The notes below the pieces were generated by a model that saw only the letters and a list, made by a program, of their open reading frames with translations, had not been told where the DNA came from and ran no database searches. The translations under genes were made by a program, and so were the position numbers. DNA of 64,000 bases from positions 27,637,266-27,701,265 of the forward strand of contig OZ038495.1 in the NCBI GenBank assembly GCA_964036315.1, in the 5' to 3' direction. Shown in pieces: positions 30,886-43,765 of this stretch; within the stretch, counting starts at the first letter, position 1; each line of letters begins with the position of its first letter. This DNA comes from Acanthosepion esculentum (lineage: Eukaryota > Mollusca > Cephalopoda > Sepiida > Sepiidae).

Positions 30886-31109
30886 AAATAAAATTTAAAA
30901 AAAAATATGACCTGGTAATATACATACTTAAACTTTATATGAAAAAATAATTTTATATACTGTAAGTAATTCTAGTACATTTACTTGTTTTAAAAACGAA
31001 ATATAGTCTATTAAAAATTAAAAGTAAAAATATTTTAAAATTGTACTTAAATAAAACCTATTCTAACCTGAACATGCCCCAAATTTTTTAAGTATACACA
31101 TTACATATA

Positions 31110-31170
31110 ATATAATTATTATATAATATATTATATATATAATATATATATTATATATATAATGTATATC

Positions 31171-31197
<27 letters not shown>
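31110..31197. repeat. TA-rich microsatellite
   Basis: TATAATATAT units followed by pure TA. Confidence 0.92.
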
Positions 31198-31201
<4 letters not shown>

Positions 31202-31327
31202 TGGACATGAAACAGACTGTCGCCTCTAAGTGCTGACTTCCATGTCCACTTTTATATTTACACACGCTCTATCTCTGATATTGAGCACTTTATCCCATAA
31301 ATATAGCACACTTTAAGACTATATTTC

Positions 31328-31330
<3 letters not shown>
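31198..31330 (+). repeat. Family 3 hammerhead repeat, 5'-truncated copy
   Basis: Starts inside the ribozyme ('acatgaaacagactgtcgcc') and runs through 'ttgagcactttatcccataa' to a TA array at 31331-31367. The CTGACGA half is missing. Confidence 0.75.

Positions 31331-31367
<37 letters not shown>
31331..31367. repeat. (TA)n microsatellite
   Basis: TA array between family 3 and a palindrome. Confidence 0.95.
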
Positions 31368-31368
<1 letters not shown>

Positions 31369-31369
31369 C

Positions 31370-31603
31370 GGAAGGGAATTAATTTATTTTCCAAATATTT
31401 GAGAGAAAATACGAAATATTAGAACGACTTGCATGACATGAGAAATAAATGTTCTTTCTAATATAAGATTTTAATCTTTATATATATGTAAGATTAAAAT
31501 GTTATATTGGAAAGAATATTTATTTCTAATGTCATGCAAGCCGTTCAAATATTTCGTATTTGTTTTCTCAAATTTTTGGAAACTAAAATATTTCTCTTCC
31601 AAA
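31370..31603. repeat. Imperfect palindrome, about 110-bp arms
   Basis: The left arm (31370-31479) and right arm (31490-31603) pair through 'atttcgtattt', 'cttgcatgaca' and 'aagattaaaat' blocks. The centre is TATATATATG. The arms are more diverged than in the 1508-1790 palindrome. Confidence 0.8.
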
Positions 31604-32645
31604 ATCTTTCCGCAATGAAAATTCTCTTTCTTTAAATATCAATCATATTCAGCAAAACTATTCTATTGATACCAAAAAATAGTAAACTTAATTGTTTTTA
31701 TTTATATAATCTATACAACAAACTTGAACTTTGATAGAATTGGTTCTAGAATTAACATTTCAACACAAATGATTTTTCTATGAAAAACATCTTGATGTTC
31801 AACCATAATTGATACAGAAAAATAAAAACTGTTTAAAAAATAAATATTCGCTTCTATTCTTCATTTTATTACAGGCCACCATGCTTACAAATGGAAGATA
31901 TTTGCTTCATTATGTCTTATCGTCAACCGATAATACCATCTCATCCATCCAAATTAACTTTTGACTAGTACTGATTCTATACGACTCAACGATGTTATAA
32001 AACATTTTTATATGCGAATAAAAACTAGGAATTTTGGAGCGTATTTAGATCGATTCCATGAATTTGTCTTGGTGTTTTTATTTCTAATTAATTATTTATT
32101 TGCTTGCAAGGTTTTTGTTAATGGCCATTGTTGATATTTTCGCTGATTAAAGTAAACATTTCAGTTTGTGGTCGTTTAATTAAAATTTAATTAATTACAT
32201 GTGTTGATTTTTCTTTACAAGATGGAGACTTCTGCTGTCATGATTGTCGTGGAATTAAGAAAGATCGTAAAAAATACTTAAATTTCGCCTTAATATTTTT
32301 CGAGAAAACATTAATATTTTTTATTGGATACACCATATATAAGACGATATCCAGATCATGTATTAGAAAAGTGTTCTCAAGTTTTTAATGAGAGCTATAA
32401 ATCGATATGCTTATCTGTAAGTTTCTAAAGTGTTTAGAAGTTGTTATAAAGAAATAACAGTGAAGAAAGGCCAAAGATTTATTTAAAATAAAATAATTAC
32501 TGATCTAATTACTCATAGTTCCACTAACATTGGTCAACAAAAAATATTTGAAATTGTGTGAAGACATCAAACATCATTTTTAGCTAATTTGAGGGTGCTG
32601 AATCTGAAAATAACCTTACTTTTTCTTGGTTAGCTGTTGTTTTTG
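31604..32645. other. AT-rich stretch without recognisable features
   Basis: No ORF or repeat recognised. Confidence 0.45.
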
Positions 32646-32647
32646 AT

Positions 32648-32865
32648 GTACAGAAATTCCTCATCTACATGCTTGGGAAAGGTATGAATCCTATTCTCCT
32701 CCTAAATAGCAGGACCGGGTTCTATAGCCTTGGATAGCAACTGGTCTACCGAAAAAAGAAATACTGCGGGAAAAATCTGCCTCTTCAGTCATGTATCGAA
32801 AGATATATGATCGCCCAAGCGTGTATCACGCAGGCCACATAAATGACTGAAAAAATGCCAGTCGT
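32648..32865 (+). repeat. SINE family 2, 5'-truncated copy
   Basis: Lacks the tRNA head; starts at 'cttgggaaaggtatgaatcc' and ends 'cgtgtatcacgcaggc'. Body landmark 'tatagccttggatagcaac'. From 32870 to 33640 only AT-rich DNA and a short TA run (33252-33272) are present. Confidence 0.75.
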
Positions 32866-33642
32866 TTAAAAAAAAAACTAAATGCAAACATTGAAAGTAA
32901 TTCTCTATTTAGTTTAACACAGTATCAATAAAGAATCGATTTTTGTCTGAATTTCTGGGATGAAATGCGAGCATTACTTATATTATTTACATGCTGACTC
33001 GCCACAAATATGAGGACAATTTAGGAAATTTAGTTCTCAAACTGTCCCCAAAATCCCTCTTCTTGACAATCAGTTCTTTTTATATAATTCAATAACACTG
33101 GTCAACAAAAATGATTACGAAAAATATTATAGTCGGGTTAATTATTAAAAGAAATATATAAAATATAATTTAGTAAGTAATAAGCACTAACTGATAAATT
33201 ATAAAAGGAAACAATATAAAGAAAAAAGAGATGTAATAATTAAATATAAATAATATATATATATATATATATAATTATTATATTACACTTGTTTTATTCA
33301 GATATATGTTCTTAATAGGAGTTTATAAAAACTTTAAAAAAATAATCTGGATGATTTATTTCCGATTCTAATCGCTATGCAGATCTCAGTCTCCTGTTAA
33401 ATAATTAAGGAAAACCTCTTTTGCTTTGATCTTGCTAGTAGCTTGGTTATAAGCAATTTCGCGAAAAGTTTTATTTTTTTCATTGGCTATAATTCTTTGC
33501 AAAAATAAATATTGCGGTTTAATTCTAGTCGACTAATCACGTGGTTTCTTTCCTTTTATGTTCTGTATCATTCTTCCGTTTCAGTTGAATTTTTCTTTCT
33601 TTCCTCTATCATTTTATTTAATTTACTTAGATTTGTTTATGG

Positions 33643-33945
33643 AGGAGGCACGGTGGACTAATGCATAGCGGTTCGGATTGAAATCCGAGTTCGAATTCCA
33701 CTGGAACCCATTACAGTCTAATGCTAATACGTGCTAATACACTTGGTATGAATCCTCTTCTACCTCAAGCTATGAGTGAATAGCAAGACAGACCGAGTTC
33801 TATAGCCTTGGATGGCAACTAGTCTACTGCAGAAAGACATGGTAACCTACTGCGGGAAAAAATCTGCCTCGTCAGTCATATATCGAAAGATACGTAATCG
33901 ACTAAGCGTGTATCACGCATGGCACATAACTGACTGACATTTGTT
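33643..33945 (+). repeat. SINE family 2, near full-length copy
   Basis: The head 'ggcacggtggactaatgcat' with B box 'gagttcgaattccact', the body, and the tail 'atcgactaagcgtgtatcac' followed by 'ataactgactgaca'. The best reference copy for the family in this window. Confidence 0.82.
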
Positions 33946-34114
33946 TATATGCATCCATGTATATTTATTCAATCACGGTAGGTGTACCAAGTTAAATATA
34001 AAATGACATGGAATTCTTTGTTTCCAATATTTAAGTACTACTACATGTAGGAAAGTTCAGGTAATCATTACACAAAATAAAATTACTTACTCTGATATTA
34101 TTTCATCAGCTTAG

Positions 34115-34310
34115 CACTTTGGGCCCTGCGTTCCTGAACAATTGATATGCAATATTTCACGGTAGATATAAAAACATTTACAAGTGGCTACCCACCGTTC
34201 AACCGGTGACTGGGCATTAAGTCATTTTTTTCTACCACCGTTCAACCGGTGGCTGGGTAGTACGTCCTTTTTCTCTGCCACCGGTAAAGCTGCGGTCAGG
34301 GCTCAAAGTG
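34115..34310. mobile_element. piggyBac-like MITE with hairpin subterminal repeats
   Basis: The ends CACTTTGGGCCCTG and CAGGGCTCAAAGTG are inverted, with TTAA on the right (34311-34314) and TTAG on the left, as expected for a TTAA target with one mutation. Inside are three units built on CCACCG-TTCAAC-CGGTGG, a 6-bp hairpin. No transposase. Confidence 0.55.
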
Positions 34311-34317
34311 TTAATGA

Positions 34318-34710
34318 GCTATATGAATAAAGTGCGCAGAAGAATTAGACCACAAATAGGACAAGAAGAGTGCGGGTTCGTTAAAGACACTGTAACAAGG
34401 AATGTGATGTTTATGTTCAAAATTATATCATAAAAGGCAATACAAATGCGGAAAGAGGAGTTGCTGTGTTTTATAGATTATATAAAACAGTTTGGTAAAG
34501 TTTGACAGAAAGAACTGATGGAATTTTAAGTTAAACCTGACGCATTTATGAAGGTTCGGAGTATGTCCTACATGGCAAAAATATTAGAATAATCTCGAAC
34601 ATGGACTGGCAGCAAACCGCCTGCAGGCGGATAGAAAATGAATGCAGTAAATAAGTAAAAATAGAAAGGGGTGTAAGACTAGGATGTGTCTTGTCAGCAA
34701 ACTTATTCAA

Positions 34711-34715
<5 letters not shown>
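34318..34715 (+). mobile_element. RTE-like LINE reverse transcriptase, N-terminal half
   Basis: Frames give RRRIRPQIGQEECGFVKDT, CFIDYIKQFGKV and KIERGVRLGCVLSANLFNL, the middle of the RT domain (GxVKDTxTRN; FIDYxKAFDKV; RGVRQGCVLSP). Numerous stops and frameshifts. The sequence breaks off at the LFNLY codons into a 1.76-kb TA-rich tract, and resumes at 36473. The catalytic Asp of the first motif (FID) is kept. Confidence 0.78.
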
Positions 34716-34760
<45 letters not shown>

Positions 34761-36472
34761 ATATGTAATATAATATATATATATAATATATATATAATAT
34801 ATATATATATGTATATATAACATATATAACATATATAATATATATAATATATGTCTTTATATACAATATATGGAAAATATATATAACATATATATAATAT
34901 ATATATAAATATTATATATATAAATATATATATAATATATAAAAATATATATATAATATATATAAAATATATAATATATATATAATATATATAAAATATA
35001 AATATATATAATATATAAAATATATAATATATATATATAATATATATCAAATATATATATAATATATAAAAAAATATGTATATATAATATATATAAAATA
35101 TATAAAATATGTATATATAATATATATAAAATATGTATATATAATATATATAAAATATATATAGAATATAAATACAATATATATAATATATATAATATTT
35201 ATATATAATTTATATAAAATAAGTATACATAATATATAATACGTATAAATATATATATAATATATATACATATTTATTATATATATATGTATAATATATA
35301 TATACTTATTATATATAGTATATATAATTATTATATATGTAATATATATATTGCATATGTAATATATGTGTACTATATTTATTATATAAAATATATATAT
35401 TTTATACATATAATATATATAATATATATTAAATATAGTATATATATTATATATATAATATATATTTATTATATATATGATATATAATATTTATATAATA
35501 TAAAATATATATATTTATAATGTATATAAAACAATAATATATGTATTTATTATGTATATAAAATATAATAGATGTATTTCTTATATATATAATATATATA
35601 TTTATCATATATAATATATAATATATATATTTATTTTATATATAATAAATATAATATATATTTATTATATATATAATATATATTTATTGTATACAATATA
35701 TATATATATAATATATATATATATATATTTATTGTATGTAATATATATATATATAAGATATATATTTCTTGTATATTATATATATGTATTTATTATATAT
35801 AATATATATATAATATATATATATTTATCTTATATATATTATATGATATATATATTTCTTATATATATACTATATATTATATATATATATATTTATTATA
35901 TATATATACTATATATACTATATATATTTCTTACATATATACTATATATATAATATATCTATTTATTATATATACTATATATACAATATATTTATTTATT
36001 ATATATATATACTATATACTTAATATATATTTATTTATTACATACATATGCTATATATATAATATATTTATTATATATATATACTATATATATTATATAT
36101 ATATACTATATATATAATATATATATATATTTATTATATATATGCCATATATATAATATATATATATATATTTATTATATATATACTATATATGTAAAAC
36201 ATATATTTATTATATATATAATATATATATTTCATATATATAATATATATAATATATATTTTATATATATAATATATATAATATATATAACATATATATT
36301 TTTATATATATAATATGTATAATATATATTTATGATATATATAACATATAATATATATATTTATTATATATATGATATATGTTTAATATATATTTATTAT
36401 ATATTTAATATATGTATAATAAATTTATATTTATTGTTTATATAATATTATATATATATATATATATATATA
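34713..36472. repeat. 1.76-kb TA-rich expansion inside a LINE
   Basis: Pure TA at 34713-34756, then hundreds of TATAATATATAT, TTTATTATATAT and ATATATACTATATAT variants with almost no G or C, ending in pure TA at 36450-36472. Predicted Ile/Tyr/Leu peptides on both strands are meaningless. Local higher-order units of 30-50 bp recur (for example between 35600 and 36200). Confidence 0.95.
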
Positions 36473-37095
36473 ATGAGGAGAGAATTAGAATTCCTACTAG
36501 AATTCATTAATGGCGGCCACAATCTTTACAACGTAAGTTGGGCAGATGGCAGTGTTTATTGCAGAAAGAGAATGGAAACTACAAGACCTCCTTCAGAGTT
36601 TAAAGAAAGAAAGGAAAAGAAATAATTAAACATCAATTGCAAATGTTAGACTACATTATTGTTAGCAATACGAAGAGCCCAACGTGCAATTTACAAATTG
36701 GAGACACGTAAATCATACAAGTAAAAAAATTTAAATGTTTAGGAAGTATCTTAAGTGAGGACGGAATGTGCGGCATGGAAATCCGGAGGAGCATTGGGAT
36801 AGAGAAAGGTGCCTTCCAAAATCTAAGTAAAACTTTGAGGAACAGAAAAAAAAGCGTTAAGAACAAAGAAAAGTGTACTGCAATATTATTTAATAGCAGT
36901 CCTCCTATATGCTAGTGAATGCTGTACAGTCTCCTCACAGATGGAAAGGAAACAGCAATGTCGTTCTACAGAAGGATGCTGGGAATACCATGGACAAAGC
37001 AGGTGAGCAAACACGATGACTTATAGGAAATGGAAACAAAGAGGATACATAGATTTAACATCAAGAAGAAACAATGGAAATATCTAGGGCACATA
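36473..37095 (+). mobile_element. RTE-like LINE reverse transcriptase, C-terminal half
   Basis: Resumes with ELEFLLEFINGGHNLYNVSW and ADGSV (the RT active site, normally YADD, mutated to WADG). It continues with FKCLGSILSEDGMCGMEIRR, FQNLSKTLRNRKKSVKN, FYRRMLGIPWTKQVS and KKKQWKYLGHI. Order and content match the region after the active site in this LINE family. Ends abruptly at 37095. Several stops; dead. Confidence 0.8.
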
Positions 37096-37318
37096 TCTCG
37101 TGTGTTTGTCTGTGTGTCAAATGTATAACGTTATTTGATTGGATTTCAGCTCCATTATGAGTAAGTATTTTAATTGAAATTTATACTTTTTACCTCATTA
37201 AGGTAGGTTCTTTAATCATTTTTGTGATCTTTTTCTTTTCCCTGGCGTCATAAGCCTAAATTTCTTTTAATTCAAGGTTTGAAAAATTCTGTTTCTCTGC
37301 CTCTCTTTTTCTGGTTGT

Positions 37319-37319
<1 letters not shown>

Positions 37320-37362
<43 letters not shown>
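37320..37362. repeat. (TA)n microsatellite
   Basis: TA array abutting a family 3 palindrome. Confidence 0.95.
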
Positions 37363-37365
<3 letters not shown>

Positions 37366-37540
37366 GGAACATTGAAGACAACACTCAGGTGACAGTCTGT
37401 TTCATGCTAGACGCAATCGTCAAGCCGCCTGACGATTGCGTCTAGCATGAAAAAGCTTGTCGCCTCTGAGTGCTGCCTTCAATGTTCACTTTTATATTTA
37501 CATACGCTCTATCTATGAAATTGACACTGATATTTATACT
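37363..37540. repeat. Family 3 hammerhead repeat, palindromic copy
   Basis: Minus-strand half 37363-37426, plus-strand half 37427-37540, meeting at 'caagccgcctgacg'. The plus-strand motif (37427-37464) has core CTGACGA (37429-37435), GAAA and GTC, but stem III is broken (AAAGCTTGT). From 37541 to 37960 nothing was recognised. Confidence 0.75.
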
Positions 37541-37964
37541 CGGTTGGAAAAAACCTCGGATAACACAACTTGTAAATGTATCAAAACAAATTGGTAAAGA
37601 AAGAACTAGAAACATCCGATGTGTGTGTGCGTGAAAGTTCATTTTGTTACAGTTTTTTGTGTACCTATATACTAGTGAGCCAACCAAAATGAGCTGACTC
37701 ATTTTATAGTTCGCCAATAGAAGGTTAACCAATCAGAAGACTTGAAATATTCAATCCGACGTGTATAAAGACGGCCATTTTGTTTTCTCCGAATATTCAC
37801 TGCCAACCTCTGATATGGAAGACCTTAAGAATTATTGAACAGCTGCTACTAGATATTGGTGTTGTTTCATTGAACAAATTACTTACTACGTTGGATTCTA
37901 GATTCAGGCTACGGTGAAAATGAATAACACATTTGTTGGGTTTTTGATGCTATATCAATCTCTA

Positions 37965-38510
37965 TGAGTTATTTAATGCCGAAATCTAAATGTTTTGTAC
38001 GCATTTGTATTTTGTTTTGTATTTGTTTTGTATTCATTCAAATGTTTTGTACGCATTTATTGCTTCAATTACAAATATTTTTTACATAATTTTATACTAT
38101 CTGAGCAATCGTGTTTTTTAGATTTATAGTTTGGAGATGATAAAATATATTGTTGGTAATTTAAAAAAAATTATTACCGTTAGTTTGGATCGAAAAGTAT
38201 ATTTTTATAAGTTTTCAGTGTTGTACTGATTGTCATTTTACATATGTATTATTTGTAATATTCATTTATAAAAATATATTGCTCGTAATTTCACTACAAA
38301 AATGGTTTGTTGATAATTTTTTAATAAAATGTATTGTTGCTATTTTTACTATATAAGAAATGTTTTGGGTTTTCTTTGGGATTTCACTAATTACCCATTG
38401 GTGAGACCCTAAGAAGTGCTACCACACCGGGTCAGGGTGGACTTGGGAACAACAGCAATGGTTCTACGTTTCTCAAAACTTCAAATCTCCTGACCAGAGT
38501 ACAAATTTAA
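37965..38510 (+). repeat. Dispersed repeat family M, copy 2
   Basis: Same order as 7198-7625: 'gagttatttaatgccga', several 'gttggtaattt'/'aaaatatattgctcgtaatt' minisatellite units, then 'agaccctaagaagtgctacc' and 'gggtcagggtggactt'. A duplicated 'aaatgttttgtacgcattt' lies at 37988 and 38040. Confidence 0.65.
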
Positions 38511-39220
38511 TTATGAGTGATATACATATATGGAAATATATACCCCTAATGTAGATTACTGCATAAATCAATCTAGACAAAGCAAATTCAATATGAATAT
38601 TTAGATTTTACTTCATGTGTATAATGCGATGTTCATTGTATTAATCCAACATAGATGTTCCATTTCTGTCAATGATTGTCTTAGTTTAACCGAATAAAAA
38701 GTGGTGAAATGCATCAGTCTCACGATCTTCAATGCTTACAGCAGGATTCTTTATTTGCAAATATACAGACAAAAATGTATTTCAGTTTTAAAAATATCAA
38801 AATAGTATATAATCTGGTATCAGGTTTTCATTAAAAGAATGGAACAATATGACCAATAGCGCCAAATTCTTTTACTATGCGCCATGTCACTTCAAAGAGG
38901 GGATGATCATCGCTCGTCAAAATTTAATTTCTTTTGTACGTCTTAGTAAGAGCTATCATTTAACTATCAGACCCACTTTCTGTTCCGCTATCCATTTCAC
39001 GAGAACAAACAAAATCTGTACATTGTGCGATAACTGAAGTCATTATATTTACTGAATTTTGTTTTTCTACTTACTGGGTGAATTATTCTAACGTAATCTT
39101 TAGTAAATAACTCATGTGAATATAGGGCAGACTATTTTTCGCACTGCAAAAAGGGAATGTTATCAAAGACAATGTAGTAATTTTCATATTACTGGCTTAA
39201 TTGGCATATTTATGTGCCCG
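38511..39220. other. AT-rich stretch without recognisable features
   Basis: No motif-bearing ORF or shared repeat seen. Confidence 0.45.
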
Positions 39221-39221
39221 A

Positions 39222-39225
<4 letters not shown>

Positions 39226-39301
<76 letters not shown>

Positions 39302-39318
39302 GTGCTTATTGGAAAGCT

Positions 39319-39359
<41 letters not shown>

Positions 39360-39378
39360 TGAGCTTTCCAATAAGCAC

Positions 39379-39426
<48 letters not shown>

Positions 39427-39443
39427 GTGCTTATTGGAAAGCT

Positions 39444-39518
<75 letters not shown>

Positions 39519-39540
39519 GTGCTTATTGGAAAGCGCTCAA
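39226..39540. repeat. Alternating inverted units separated by TA arrays
   Basis: The 27-bp unit starting GCGCGGTGCTTATTGGAAAG occurs four times: plus at 39297-39322, minus at 39358-39384, plus at 39421-39447 and plus at 39513-39540 (the last with a 3-bp change). Each is separated by pure TA (39226-39296, 39323-39357, 39385-39420, 39448-39512). Only the last copy joins unique DNA. Confidence 0.93.
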
Positions 39541-39564
39541 TACTAGTGATAGAGCTAACATATT

Positions 39565-39678
39565 TAGTTGAATGGATATGAGTTTGCAACCATTGGTTTC
39601 ACGCTTGTAACATCCCCAGACAAACTGTGAAAATCGCATAAGCGTTACACCCAGGATTACAAATTCATAGCCATTCAA

Positions 39679-39747
<69 letters not shown>
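39565..39747. repeat. 22-bp inverted repeat next to a TA array
   Basis: TAGTTGAATGGATATGAGTT (39565) and its near complement ending CCATTCAACTA (39660-39681) enclose 73 bp. (TA)n follows at 39683-39747. Confidence 0.8.
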
Positions 39748-39749
<2 letters not shown>

Positions 39750-40675
39750 TTTTTCTCTCTATGTAAATATCATTATAGAGTAAAATACCCTGTTTCAAAC
39801 TCTACATATTTTAGTCCTCCATTATAGTCCCTTCGACACTAGCATGGAATGTTAAATGCGCCCTATTCATTCAATAGTATTTGTTTTACAATGTTTCGAC
39901 CGTTCTTTTCTGTAAAACTCTTGAAACGCTTTATTCCGTCTACAGGAGTAGAGTGTTCTCTTTCTACTTTTCAAAAATCGGGGTTATTTGTCAGGTCTGA
40001 TGCTTTTAGACACCAAATTTCAAGTAAATTAAAACACCGTTTAGAAATTAATCATCACCATATAGTTGTTAAATATAGTTAGTATTTTAACAAACTTTTT
40101 ACAACACAAGCAATGCGTGTCTAGCATCTATAATACGAAATACAGAGAAGCGAGTTATAAGACGCCTCATACCATACATGATCTGATTCAACTAGCTGCT
40201 TTTGAAGATGTTTTTTCAGATAAGAATTTCCTCAGAATCCTTGTGACACTATTTAGCTATGGTAATTGGCTAACTAAATAACCATAGAAATTAAAATAGA
40301 AAATAGTGACGTCAGTGCAGTAGAAGTTGCAGTTGATTTGAGTTGAACTGGTTTTCCACCAGGGTGTTGCCTCGCAGAAGCTGACCGAGAGATTCCATGA
40401 CCTCCGACTTCGCCGATCCTACCGATAGTAAGTTATACTGACCAACGAAGTTAAGCCAGCACTTAAAAACTAAATTAGTTGACTTACGATATCAACTTAC
40501 TTGAAACATAGAAGTGTCACATTTCGTAGGAAACGGGCTGGGAGAAAAACACGCTCATGTATACAACGGAAGGATAAAGTTAAATTTTTATGTCTTAAAC
40601 ATACTTGAACCTCTTGGGTTTTTCTTTCATTTATTTTTTTTTCTTTGCGGTTGTGCAATACCACCTTCAATTTGG
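39750..40675. other. Stretch without recognisable genes
   Basis: Two short ORFs (39849-40082 and 40066-40281) show no motif. Confidence 0.4.
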
Positions 40676-41072
40676 ACTCAAGCCCGACGCCTGGTTGATC
40701 TCGTCTACCCCAGATCAAAGTCACAACGCGGGTAGGTTAGACGTGCGATCAAGGCAGTTACTCCAGTAACCAGACGTTGCAAGTGAGCTGTGAACAATAA
40801 AGTTGGCATCAAACCGGTACAATTGGTGAAGCCGTTAACATCGACGACCAGAACTCGACCCTGGTGCCACATATTTGTGCCGTAACCACTGGATTCGACC
40901 CTGGACGGCTGAGCGTCACATATTGGTATCCTGACCAGATGATTTCGCCGAGTAGCCGGGACCACCGAATGACCGGGACATAGAGTCAACCCCAAAACGC
41001 TGGTAGAAGAAACCTTACACCTTCGAGCCGCGACTGGGAGTTGACCACGGGCCGACGGCTTGGTGTCACATC
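40676..41072. other. GC-richer unclassified segment
   Basis: Stands out from its AT-rich surroundings; contains 'gtgaacaataaagttggcat' and 'atttgtgccgtaaccactgg'. This could be the end of an LTR plus leader, but no matching second LTR or coding region is present. Lies 300 bp upstream of a satellite-like cluster. Confidence 0.3.
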
Positions 41073-41379
41073 ATACAAATTGAAAATATGTGAATAAATA
41101 ATTTATTGGGAAAAGAAAAGGAATGAATTGGCGAGTCAGTTGGAGGAAGCCATTGTCTGTATTAAGAAGTTTTGTCGCTTATCTGTTGTGTTATCATAGA
41201 TGTTGATGAAATTATAGATTTTATATTTTACAATATTGTATCCCGTATATAGAACGGCTCAATATTTGTTCGAGATATTCGATATAAGTATCAATGAATA
41301 TAATATAAAATAGGGAAAATGCATTGGTAAATGTACTGATTGCTCTCATTCTATGGTTGTTAATAGTAGTAACCGACCC

Positions 41380-41745
41380 AAGCGGTCGGATGTGGCACAA
41401 GGCCGATTTTATTGTGGGGTATCCGAGCCCGTAGGCTCAGCCAAAAATTCCTCGTAGACCCCGTAAAAAACAGGGTCGTGTAGCTGCCCTCCGAGACGAG
41501 AGACTGTCCTTCGATATAGCCTCGTCCGGGGATCCTCTCTTCCCGGAGGCAGAGAGTTTGACCAGCAGATTTCCAATGTAATTCAGAGAGTGAGATATTC
41601 ACTAACCTTCCCACGCTGCCGGATCCTGCACAAGCCCAAGTTTAATGACGGAGTCGAGTAGCTGTGTCTCTAGACGAGACTGCCTTTCAACATAGCCTCG
41701 TCTGGAGAAGTAATCCGGAGAGTGAGATATTCACTAACCGCCCCA
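41380..41745. repeat. Satellite-like cluster related to 20.7-22.7 kb
   Basis: Starts 'gatgtggcacaaggccg', passes 'gagcccgtaggctcagcc', 'gaccccgtaaaaaacagggt' and 'cctctcttcccggaggcaga', and ends with two copies of 'agagtgagatattcactaac' (41586, 41722). One full and one shortened monomer. Confidence 0.75.
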
Positions 41746-42348
41746 CATTGAAATACATTAACAACAAAATCTCGTAACATAAAAATTAGATTTAGATATT
41801 AGAGACAGTGGACTGTAATAGATTAACTTCTAAAGTTCAATGAATTCTTATTCCATTTGCAATAACTTAACTCGCCGGGTAGATGTGATCAAAAGAATGT
41901 TTAATACGAAAGTCAAAGTGGAAAAGGAAATGAGTGGTTGTCTCCGCTTTAAGAGTTGAAATTATTTGTGCAATGAACAACAGTAAATTGTAATACTGAT
42001 TATTAAAAGAAGAAAAGAAATTACACTATTTGTATGAATTTAAATTGCTATTTGGGTTAAAATTCACTGAAGAAGGCAAAGTAATGTGTTACATTTCTAC
42101 CTTGTTTGGACTCATTTTATTGTATCTGACATTAGTTTATCCAGAAGTGACTTGTTATTGAGAAAAAGTAATTTATTTATTTCTAGGGGAAGAAAGATAA
42201 TAGACTTTAAATGATCGACTTCCAGTGCATGTTAAAACTATACTCTTAATTTGTGTCTGCTTTAATCAGACCTGATGTTTAATTTACTAAGTGAATATAC
42301 GCGAAATCGGACCTATATATTTTATACGAAAATAAATAAATGCAACTA

Positions 42349-42830
42349 CCGTAATTCCCCATGTATAATATGCCTTCATCCATAATACGCACCCCTAAAA
42401 TTGTACTGAAAGTGTGGGAAAATTATTATATTCACACATAATACGCACCACTTGTTTGGTAAACAAACCCTATAAATTAAACCTATCCAATTGCATTACG
42501 GCCAGCGTTTCCTACTCTTATTTAAAAAAATGGTTTTAAACATAGAATAATATTATTATTGTTTAGTTTGATGATAATTCTTATTTTATTTTACATTTGT
42601 AAGTATTGTGAGGTACATGTGATTGTATTTGACATCCTTATGGGGTCGCAATCGCCGAATGTTAGTGTCAAATTGTCATATGTTTGTGGTGAGTAGTTAT
42701 TTCGCAACTGAAAGCGACTGATGAAACGGCAATATTTTAAAGATTTTTTGTAGTTGGGCATAATACGCACCCCTAATTTTGCTTATTATTTTTTTTTAGA
42801 AAAAATGCGTATTATACATGGGGAAATACG
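42349..42830. mobile_element. MITE with CCGTAATT termini, copy 2
   Basis: The left end CCGTAATTCCCCATGTATAA is inverted at the right (TTATACATGGGGAAATACG). TA precedes the left end. Orientation is opposite to 3741-4209; internal landmarks 'cataatacgcacc' recur three times. From 42835 to 43700 nothing was recognised. Confidence 0.8.
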
Positions 42831-43715
42831 TTATTTATCATATTTCTCACTCACGTTTTCTTCGACTATTTTATTTCATTTTATTAACTAGCTTAACTAG
42901 AAAAAATACAAATAAAATTATTAAATTTTCTTTTATGCAAGACGCCGTGAAAAATCTTTATTCGCTAAGGGCGCGTTGATTGGAAACATTTTTGAAGCCA
43001 TGCAAATATTGATATCTCTTCTCTAAATAATGAATCGAACTAATGTGCAGGAAAGTTCTATGCAGAACCAAAATATTCCTCTCAGAAATCTGACGTTTTA
43101 ACCTGCGGTTTGATCTTTTGCAAATAGTTTTAATTTGTTATTTAACAAACAAAAAAAGATTTCCAATTGTGTCCTCTGTTGGCTATGCGTTTTAGGGACT
43201 AGAGGAAAATGGTCGCTAATATGCAAAAATAGGCCAAATTTTAAGCCAGAAAATCAACTGAAGGCAATTCTTACTGATAGATTTTGTTTTAAAATCAACA
43301 CAACTCATTTCAACAGTTAACAGAAAATGATCTATAAGTTGCTGGTGTTAAATAAATAGGATAAGCAAAGAGTAAAAACAGAAAATAGAAAAGCAAGTGG
43401 CTTTATATATTAATATAATACCACCATTAAATTCTAAATAAAATTTTACCTGCAATAAATATAGACATTGTGTAAATAATAAAATGACAAAAAATAACCT
43501 TAAACTGAAACCATTAGAATTTGTAACATTATGAAAACAATGTCGTAGATAAGAAATTGCTGGAAAGAAAAAAGCACTTGAAAAATCACCTCGTAATAGA
43601 CATTTGCTAACGATTTATCTGTTTTGAGAAAAGTGATTCACTTGCTAAATGTTTTGCACGTCTGAAAAAAAAACTAGCCAGATTCATTTTCAAATTCTTG
43701 TTCTCTTTCTCATAT

Positions 43716-43765
<50 letters not shown>

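Noticed and set aside
40676..41072. LTR end plus primer-binding-site leader of a retrotransposon
   Set aside because: Composition and 'gtgccgtaacc' are suggestive, but there is no second LTR, no target duplication and no gag/pol; kept only as an unclassified segment.
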